A program made the translations under genes and the position numbers. Shown piece after piece: positions 23,390 to 28,897 of a DNA stretch of 28,897 bases. Numbering within the stretch: the stretch's first letter is position 1; each line of letters opens with the position of its first letter. Under the pieces are notes generated by a model. That model searched no databases and was not told the origin of the DNA. It was given only the letters and a program-made list of their open reading frames with translations. This DNA is from DATFMH01 sp035267045 (GTDB taxonomy: Bacteria > Bacteroidota > Rhodothermia > Balneolales > DATFMH01), in the NCBI GenBank assembly GCA_035267045.1, contig DATFMH010000111.1:1-28897 (forward strand), given 5' to 3'.

Positions 23390-24388
23390 TCAAAACCGGA
23401 AATAGATAATTAATAGCAGAATAATCAGTAACGAAACCCAGAACAGAATGGCATTACGGATGGCTTTTTTAGCCTTCTCGGCTTCCCACCAGGTGCGGGG
23501 ACGTATACCCTGGGCGATGAAAGTAATTACACCGGCAAGATTCAGGCAGGTCAGGTTGGTGATAGTCAAAAGTAGCGCCCCTGTTGCAAGCATAAAATAT
23601 CCGGCACCAGCCAATAATCCCGTCGTGACTAATGGGGGAAGCAGGGCGACGGCTACCATAACGCCAATAATAACGGCAGGGACACCACGGGTGTAAGCCA
23701 GCACACCGGCGCTACCGGCAGCCAAAGCGATCAACACATCACCAATGTTTATCGTTGTCCGGTTAGCTATTTCAGAGACATTCGGATCGATGTGCAATAA
23801 TAGCCCGGCTATTGTCGCAATCAGGAAACTGGTCAATAAACCGGCTACATTCGTTTTTAGAGAATGTCCGGCCAGTTGAATGTCACCCAGCGTTGCAGCA
23901 AGTGAAAGGGCGACATTGGGACCCAGAAGTGGAGCAATGACCATGGCTCCGATTATGACGGCCACATCGTTTCTGATCAATCCTACTGCTGCCACAATAG
24001 ATGATAAAATGACCATAATGATATAATCATAGGATATTTTGGCACCTTCCAACACGTCATTATACAATTCCTCACGGCTGATACGTCCCGTTTCTTCCTC
24101 AATCTTTTCTTCTTCCAGGGCTTGTTTACTTTCTGTTTCTTCAGGTTTAGGAAGTGTGGCTTCAACAGTAAAAAGGGTGATTCGGAAATTTTTTTCATGT
24201 GAAAAATGACTGCTCAAAAGATCGGATATCTTTTCCGTATGTTCGGTTGGCGTCAGTATTCTAAAGAGGACTTCCTTTTCAACCAAATTCACCTGCCAGT
24301 GATCAATGACACCCTGTTCGGACAGGATCTGTTTGACGTCCTCGATAGTATCGGTTGGTACGATTAATTCCATTAATCGTAATGACAT
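23390..24388 (-). CDS. DUF389 / TIGR00341-family membrane protein
   Basis: 332 residues. The cytoplasmic N-terminal part (about 1-110) has a ferredoxin-like alpha/beta pattern with a charged, glutamate-rich linker. Then come about six membrane segments, beginning at YIIMVILSSIVAAVGLIRND and including GAMVIAPLLGPNVALSLAATL and AVIIGVMVAVALLPPLVTTG, which are the family hallmarks. The function of the family is not established; a transport role has been suggested. GAGAGACG precedes the ATG. Stands alone, divergent from the repeat-containing membrane protein at 24714. Confidence 0.88.
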   Translation of the reverse strand: MSLRLMELIVPTDTIEDVKQILSEQGVIDHWQVNLVEKEVLFRILTPTEHTEKISDLLSSHFSHEKNFRITLFTVEATLPKPEETESKQALEEEKIEEETGRISREELYNDVLEGAKISYDYIIMVILSSIVAAVGLIRNDVAVIIGAMVIAPLLGPNVALSLAATLGDIQLAGHSLKTNVAGLLTSFLIATIAGLLLHIDPNVSEIANRTTINIGDVLIALAAGSAGVLAYTRGVPAVIIGVMVAVALLPPLVTTGLLAGAGYFMLATGALLLTITNLTCLNLAGVITFIAQGIRPRTWWEAEKAKKAIRNAILFWVSLLIILLLIIYFRF

Positions 24389-24713
24389 CGGCGTCTCTCG
24401 TTAGATGAATACAATCAGCTAAATAATTTTGATGTTATTAACTGTAGTTTAATCAATTACAGGGGATTATGCATGAAGGGTGTGAAATATTAATAAACTC
24501 TGGTTAGATACAGGTTACAGAATTCTAATACTTGAAAACCGGGTTGGCTGGCTTATTGTTATCAGAAATGAATAATGATCCAAATTAAAAAGTTTCATAT
24601 TGATGTAACCTTTTTGAAGGTAAATGAGTCTTATAATTGTAAGAAGGATACTTAAAGCTGTAGAATAAGAATCAGGATCTTATAAAATGATGTGGAATTG
24701 AAGAGGAAATTAA
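24389..24713. other. Divergent promoter region between DUF389 and the next gene
   Basis: 325 AT-rich bases with no gene. A short inverted pair CTGTA / TACAG near 24441-24462 is the only structure noticed. Confidence 0.4.
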
Positions 24714-25358
24714 ATGAAAGAGAATAAAAAATATCACCGGCGTTTGGTTAATGCACTAGAACGAAATGATGAGGTTAAATGCCAATCGACATCTAATTAC
24801 CGGCCGACATCAATTAATTATAGAAATAATAAACGAAATAATACTCATGTTTTTCGGAATTTGGCAGTCGGTATATTGACTGTTATCTTAGCTGTGATAT
24901 GGAATCAAAATTGGCAACCTGTGAAATGGTGGCAAGATAATCTGATATATGCCCGGAACCTGCTTTTAACAAAAAGTGCACCGAATGATGTTGAGATTCA
25001 TAAAATAAATTTAAAAACTCCCGGAGTCGCAGTATTGCCAGAAATTGCTATTCCAGAGCGGAGAAATGACGCTTCTTTTACTAAATATTTAAAAGAAATG
25101 AAGAACGCGGGTTATTCTGAACGTTATAAACTTTATGAATTATATGCTTTTTATAAAAACGGTATTGATATCAATTATTTAAATCAGATGAATGAATCGG
25201 GCTACTTGAATAAATTTCGTTTCCCTGAACTTGTTGCATTTCATCAGACGGGAATTAATGCCGGTTATTTAAATGATTTAGAGCATTCCGGTAAGCTCCA
25301 TCATATGTCTTTTATCGATATTATTCGAATGCATAACGAGAACAGGCATACGGGTTGA
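24714..25358 (+). CDS. Hypothetical one-pass membrane protein with three 30-residue repeats
   Basis: 214 residues. A basic cytoplasmic N-terminus (1-45) is followed by one membrane segment (about 46-63) and then a region of about 50 residues with no recognised motif. The C-terminal 95 residues are about three 30-residue repeats: FTKYLKEMKNAGY..LYELYAFYKNGID, INYLNQMNESGY..FPELVAFHQTGIN, AGYLNDLEHSGK..FIDIIRMHNEN. Similar units (position-Y-i-x-x-m-x-x-x-G-Y...e-l-i-x-l-x-x-x-G-I) occur at the ends of BlaR1/M56-type and other Bacteroidota envelope proteins; their role is unknown. The ribosome binding site is AGAGGA. The layout resembles an anti-sigma or signalling adaptor, but no catalytic domain is present. 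Confidence 0.65.
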   Translation: MKENKKYHRRLVNALERNDEVKCQSTSNYRPTSINYRNNKRNNTHVFRNLAVGILTVILAVIWNQNWQPVKWWQDNLIYARNLLLTKSAPNDVEIHKINLKTPGVAVLPEIAIPERRNDASFTKYLKEMKNAGYSERYKLYELYAFYKNGIDINYLNQMNESGYLNKFRFPELVAFHQTGINAGYLNDLEHSGKLHHMSFIDIIRMHNENRHTG

Positions 25359-25362
25359 AATT

Positions 25363-25722
25363 TTAGATTCTCTCAATCTTTTCAACTGTCATTTTATTAG
25401 TAACATCCCCTGTATTCAACGTTTCCGCAGGTTCGAACATGATCAAATGCACTTCTTCGTTAGCTATCGGTTTGTGTTCAACACCTCTCGGGACGATATA
25501 AAACTCCCCCTCATTTAAGATGATTTCCTCTTCTCTGAGTTTGATCGTCAGTTGTCCCTTATGAATCAAAAACATCTCGTCTTCATGTTCATGCTTATGC
25601 CAGACAAATTCCCCTTTCAACTTAGCTATTTTAACATGCTGTCCGTTTAATTCACCCACTAATTTCGGCTGCCAATACTCATTAAAAAGAGAAAATTTTT
25701 CATCCAGGTTGATTTTGTTCAT
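25363..25722 (-). CDS. Cupin-domain protein
   Basis: A 119-residue single-domain beta-barrel protein. Cupin motif 1 reads G37, H42, H44, E49, G56 (WHKHEHEDEMF), and motif 2 has G72, P78, G80 and H83 (PRGVEHKP). All four metal-ligand positions are filled, so a bound divalent metal is expected. There is no signal peptide. This small stand-alone type includes sugar isomerases, dioxygenases and pure sensors; the substrate cannot be told. Its stop codon lies only four bases from the stop of the preceding plus-strand gene (convergent). Confidence 0.85.
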   Translation of the reverse strand: MNKINLDEKFSLFNEYWQPKLVGELNGQHVKIAKLKGEFVWHKHEHEDEMFLIHKGQLTIKLREEEIILNEGEFYIVPRGVEHKPIANEEVHLIMFEPAETLNTGDVTNKMTVEKIERI

Positions 25723-26188
25723 AGCTGATACTTAAAGTTGATTAATGTTTCATGTATAAAATAGTATAAATAAGGCATAGAGCATAGAGTTCCTGAGTAC
25801 CAAAGCTCCAATAGCACAGAGTATTTCAGTGATTAATGATCTATTAACAGTGAAAACGGATCCGTAAGGTTCGCCTTAACATCTCCCATGGGGGAGAGAG
25901 GGTTCGTTATATAATATTTGTGCGTTAATTCAGATTCGTAAATTAAAACTTAAATCTTTTTTTATGTTATCACATCCATTCCAGCTCCCTAAAGTAGTCG
26001 GGACAAGTTGTCCCTATCTTCGGGAGAGCGTATATGAAATGGGAAAATATTGGAATCTCATATATTTGATTTGGAACGCATAAAATGATGCTCTCCCTAA
26101 TGATAGGGAGAATAAAGGAGGGTAAGCTCCTGCGAAAAAAACACTTTTTATCACTCAATAACCTATATAAGTCATGCTCCTTACTAAT
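25723..26188. repeat. Spacer with clustered palindromic repeats
   Basis: No gene. It holds the words GCATAGAGCATAGAG (25774-25788), the palindrome CTCCCATGGGGGAG (25883-25896) and a nested palindrome (CTCCC 25985-25989, GGGACAA 26000-26006, TTGTCCC 26008-26014, GGGAG 26022-26026). A fourth element, CTCTCCCTAATGATAGGGAG, lies at 26091-26110. All share CTCCC...GGGAG arms with the element at 18928-18942. Confidence 0.6.
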
Positions 26189-26222
26189 AAAAAAAGAGCA
26201 TACCGCAATGCGATATGCTCTT
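26189..26222 (-). terminator. Intrinsic terminator of the TPR gene
   Basis: AAGAGCATA (26194-26202) pairs with TATGCTCTT (26214-26222), with an inner CGC/GCG extension after one mismatch and a 3-base loop. Seven As at 26189-26195 give the minus-strand U-tract. It starts 23 bases after the TPR stop. Confidence 0.85.
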
Positions 26223-26244
26223 ATATTGTGAAATGAACTGAACT

Positions 26245-27726
26245 TTACTCCTGGTTCATCATCATATTATGATTGGCTTTTTGTGCTTTAGGTCTGACCA
26301 AAGCGTATTCAAGAGAATGTTCATTCCAATTGGCAATTTTATCAAAATACTTAGCTGCCTCTTCATTATTGCCGGTTTGTGAATAAGCTACGGCAATATG
26401 ATATAGAATATGAGGATTTTCATTATCAGCTTGCTTGAATTCGTTGATGGCATTATCAAATTCACCTTTTTCAAATTCGATATAACCGAGTAGAGCATGA
26501 TACGTTTCAATATCCAACGGATTGGAATCTTTCATAACATGTTCCTGGTACTGATCTGCTAACTGAGAGGCTTCGTCAAAATTTTGATCCATTGCTTTGA
26601 CTAACGTTTTATCAAAGAGAGCCTTCTTTATATAGGTATTCTTAACCTGATCCGGTAAATTAGATTCCCGAATGATCTTTTCACTTTTATCTGCATACTT
26701 TTGTGCTTTCTCCAGGTTTCCTTGTGAAAGATAGATATCACTCTTTTCTGAGTATATTGAAGCAGTCAATTCAGGGAGTTTTTCCTGCTTACTCATCTGC
26801 AAAGCTTCATCCAATGCATTCAGAGCTTTATCATATTTATCTTCATACAGATAAGAATGAGCTATTATTCTCATATGACTTACACGAGCTGCGGCAGAAG
26901 TTGCCATTTTATGCGCTTTACGATAGGCCTGGCGACCTTCTTCGTGTTTTCCTAAGAAGACCAGGTTTGTACCTATTTTTTGCTGAGAAAAATCAAAATT
27001 GGGATTTTTCTCAATGGCCATATTATAATGATTAATGGCGTCCTCATGTCTGCCCATTTTTGTATACAAATCAGCTATTGAGTCATGCGGGTTGGCTTCA
27101 GTTGGCAGCAATTGAATATATTTTTGAAAAGCCTCTTCAGCATTGTTGAAATCACCAGTTGCTTTATATGCATAACCAAGTGAGTTATAGGCAGGAGCAT
27201 AATTATCATCCAAATTGACAGCTTTATTGAATTGTTCTATTGCTTTTTGATTATGTTTATTGGTCATATAAGCAAAACCAAGGTATTGATGAGCCCTTTT
27301 ATCCTCAGGATATTGCTGAACTAACTCTTCCCATTTGGCGATAGATTTATCCGGGCGGTTATTGGCTGATTCCTCGACAGCTTCAATCATGGTTTGTTCT
27401 GCCTGGGAAACATTGGATTTATTTTCAACCGCATGTCCCAAATGTTTATGGAAATCGGCAGCCGTATTTGCGGACAATGCTAAATACAGATGTGCTAATG
27501 CAAAATTCGGATCTTTATTCAATGCCTGTTTGAAGAGATCTCTTGCATCATCAAATTTGATGTTTTCCATGTGGTTACGGCCTTCAACAAACAGGTCGAG
27601 GGCTTCATCAGAACTTGTAGTGATGGGTATTTCCGTTTCCTGAGCCTGTAACGGTATTGGCAATAAGGCATATGCACAAATAAATAATACACTCAAGAAA
27701 AGATATTTAAATATAGATACTCTCAT
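26245..27726 (-). CDS. Exported tetratricopeptide-repeat protein
   Basis: 493 residues with a signal peptide (about 1-28, ending LQAQE). Almost the whole mature protein is TPR units of 34 residues. Clear ones include FVEGRNHMENIKFDDARDLF, HQYLGFAYMTNKHNQKAIEQ, YNSLGYAYKATGDFNNAEEA, PHDSIADLYTKMGRHEDAIN and LGYIEFEKGEFDNAINEFKQ. The protein should sit in the periplasm as a protein-binding scaffold. No enzymatic or kinase domain is attached. A perfect AGGAGG ribosome binding site seven bases before the ATG fixes the start. Single-gene unit with its own terminator. The partner is not evident from the neighbours. Confidence 0.85.
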   Translation of the reverse strand: MRVSIFKYLFLSVLFICAYALLPIPLQAQETEIPITTSSDEALDLFVEGRNHMENIKFDDARDLFKQALNKDPNFALAHLYLALSANTAADFHKHLGHAVENKSNVSQAEQTMIEAVEESANNRPDKSIAKWEELVQQYPEDKRAHQYLGFAYMTNKHNQKAIEQFNKAVNLDDNYAPAYNSLGYAYKATGDFNNAEEAFQKYIQLLPTEANPHDSIADLYTKMGRHEDAINHYNMAIEKNPNFDFSQQKIGTNLVFLGKHEEGRQAYRKAHKMATSAAARVSHMRIIAHSYLYEDKYDKALNALDEALQMSKQEKLPELTASIYSEKSDIYLSQGNLEKAQKYADKSEKIIRESNLPDQVKNTYIKKALFDKTLVKAMDQNFDEASQLADQYQEHVMKDSNPLDIETYHALLGYIEFEKGEFDNAINEFKQADNENPHILYHIAVAYSQTGNNEEAAKYFDKIANWNEHSLEYALVRPKAQKANHNMMMNQE

Positions 27727-27970
27727 ATCTACCTCCTATGATAGTTTTAAACAAATATGTTAATTTGAATGTGATTAGGGGATTATTCATTTAAAAGATG
27801 TGATTTAAGTAATCATACGACACTGTTTTTAAATACGATTACATTTAAATATTTGTATAATTATGCGAATCGTATAATTAAAATACTGTAATCAATAAAG
27901 TAGCTTTCATATCTTTAGGCCTGATTTTATTCAACTAATACCGAATTCTACCTGAACCTATTGCGAAATC

Positions 27971-28537
27971 TCACTTTGTGAAATTTCCTATCTTGATACC
28001 AAATGCAATACCAAACAAGGGATAAAAGGTTCTATGGGATATGATGGGAGTAAAACCGATTTTGAAAGTATATTTATCTTTTTTAATCGGTAAATATCGA
28101 TAGGCTACAGTCATAGTCAGGCCGGGTGGTTGGATCTTGTAACTTTTATCTATTTCACCTTCTACAAATCCCAATCCTAATTCAAGTCTGTTTGATTTAT
28201 GGCCGACATAATAGTTACCCATGAAAAGGATGGTAAAGTATCTCTGAAATTCGTTATAGGTGTGTCGTTGATTATCATCAAGCGTTCCATAAACACTTCC
28301 CCCTAATCTGAATCCAAGATTATTTCTGAATATAACATCATAGTTGATACTATATAAAATGCCATTTCCCAAAAATTCTATGTAGGTGGATTGAAAAGGA
28401 ACTTTTGCCGGTTTGCGAAGTGGATAACCATATTGAGCTTTCAACGGGGTTTGTAATACAAGTAACAAAAAGCCCAAACATGTCAGTTTCAGCAACCAGT
28501 AGTTGGTGTTACTATTTGCGTCGTACCATTTTAACAT
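27971..28537 (-). CDS. Secreted protein, probable small outer-membrane beta-barrel
   Basis: 188 residues. An N-terminal hydrophobic stretch (about 14-34, ending LKAQ) looks like a signal peptide with an unusually long polar lead. The rest shows alternating hydrophobic and polar residues in 8-10 residue strands (TYIEFLGNGILYSINYDVIF, LGFRLGGSVYG, TMTVAYRYLPI, YTFKIGFTPIIS, PLFGIAFGIKIGNF), as in eight-stranded outer-membrane barrels. Aromatic residues lie near the strand ends. GAGGAG lies immediately before the ATG, a tight spacing. I do not recognise a specific family. It has no operon partner. Confidence 0.65.
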   Translation of the reverse strand: MLKWYDANSNTNYWLLKLTCLGFLLLVLQTPLKAQYGYPLRKPAKVPFQSTYIEFLGNGILYSINYDVIFRNNLGFRLGGSVYGTLDDNQRHTYNEFQRYFTILFMGNYYVGHKSNRLELGLGFVEGEIDKSYKIQPPGLTMTVAYRYLPIKKDKYTFKIGFTPIISHRTFYPLFGIAFGIKIGNFTK

Positions 28538-28762
28538 AACTCCTCTAAATCTCTCTTTGCTTAGATAAGTTATTTATTTTCAGAATAAATTTACATAGAA
28601 AATTGATCTATCATAAAAGCGCCTTGAATAGAAGAATTACGATTACATTATGGAATAAAAAGGTACTATTAATCATTTATAACCAATAATTGACTGCGGA
28701 ATATTAATTACACAATCCGTTATGTTTTTAGCTTTTATTATTTAATACACAATGGCAAAAAT

Positions 28763-28897
28763 TTACTCAGCCCAATGTGACTTAAGCTCATGAAATCTCC
28801 TTACAAAATCTTTTGCATCCGATTCGTTGAAACTGGCAAGAACCGGCTTATCCTCATCTTGTATTTTATTAAAAGTCATGATGTGAGTATGATAATA
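28763..28897 (-). CDS. 3' end of an unrecognised gene, cut by the window edge
   Basis: The minus strand from the right edge reads 44 codons without a stop, ending in TAA at 28763. The C-terminus includes MTFNKIQDEDKPVLASF and then ESDAKDFVRRFHELKSHWAE. The pattern 'FNESDAKDFV' resembles the tail of NosL-like or other small domains, but this is too short to assign. Frame, stop and composition look like a real coding end. Confidence 0.5.
   Translation of the reverse strand, partial: YYHTHIMTFNKIQDEDKPVLASFNESDAKDFVRRFHELKSHWAE

Noticed and set aside
25970..26158. 62-codon minus-strand frame
   Set aside because: It covers two of the CTCCC/GGGAG palindromes and has no ribosome binding site or family resemblance.

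Overview
This window looks like one stretch of chromosome from a free-living, respiring, AT-rich Gram-negative bacterium of the Bacteroidota/Balneolota/Rhodothermota side of the tree. The phylum is inferred, not proven. Supporting points are a COX15-type heme A synthase (so aerobic respiration), Sec signal peptides ending in -AQ on four envelope proteins, a short secreted beta-barrel-like protein, a bactofilin-like beta-helix protein and a U32 protein of the kind common in that group. Many genes have recognisable purine-rich ribosome binding sites (AGGAGG, AAGAGAG). I saw no rRNA, tRNA, CRISPR array, phage or insertion sequence.

Layout. 1-94: 5' end of an unrecognised gene (minus). 296-2898 (plus): heme A synthase, a U32 peptidase-family (RNA hydroxylase-like) protein and a one-cluster ferredoxin. 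2947-5040 (minus): fused ADP-forming acyl-CoA synthetase. 5041-5764: no protein gene, but two minus-strand terminator hairpins and a possible small RNA. 5765-6480 (minus): a DUF892/YciE ferritin-like protein and a coupled 62-residue protein. 6670-9223 (minus): phosphoribosyltransferase, archease and RtcB RNA ligase as a tight operon. 9433-9648 (plus): dodecin. 9685-10800 (minus): secreted/membrane beta-helix protein. 10801-11855: a 1-kb gap with an orphan two-way terminator and an array of CAAGAGAGA motifs.

11856-17743 (plus) is the most striking part: six genes packed end to end, encoding AMP-forming acetyl-CoA synthetase, 2-oxoacid dehydrogenase E1 alpha, a HemG-like flavodoxin, E1 beta, lipoyl-bearing E2 and an acyl carrier protein. 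No E3 (dihydrolipoamide dehydrogenase) is present. The set suggests acetate activation and oxidative decarboxylation feeding an acyl group to a dedicated carrier.

17893-28537: small membrane protein, M1 metallopeptidase, DUF1499 membrane protein, sll1863-like coiled-coil stress protein, DUF389 membrane protein, a one-pass membrane protein with 30-residue repeats, a cupin, a secreted TPR protein and a beta-barrel-like protein. The gaps between these are peppered with short degenerate interspersed repeats and palindromes. 28763-28897 is the 3' end of another gene.

Taken together the middle of the window (2947-17743) reads as an accessory energy and stress-survival neighbourhood: two different acetate/acyl-CoA activating enzymes, a specialised pyruvate-dehydrogenase-like operon, RNA repair, ferritin-like and dodecin proteins. 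The functional link between them is inference from proximity.
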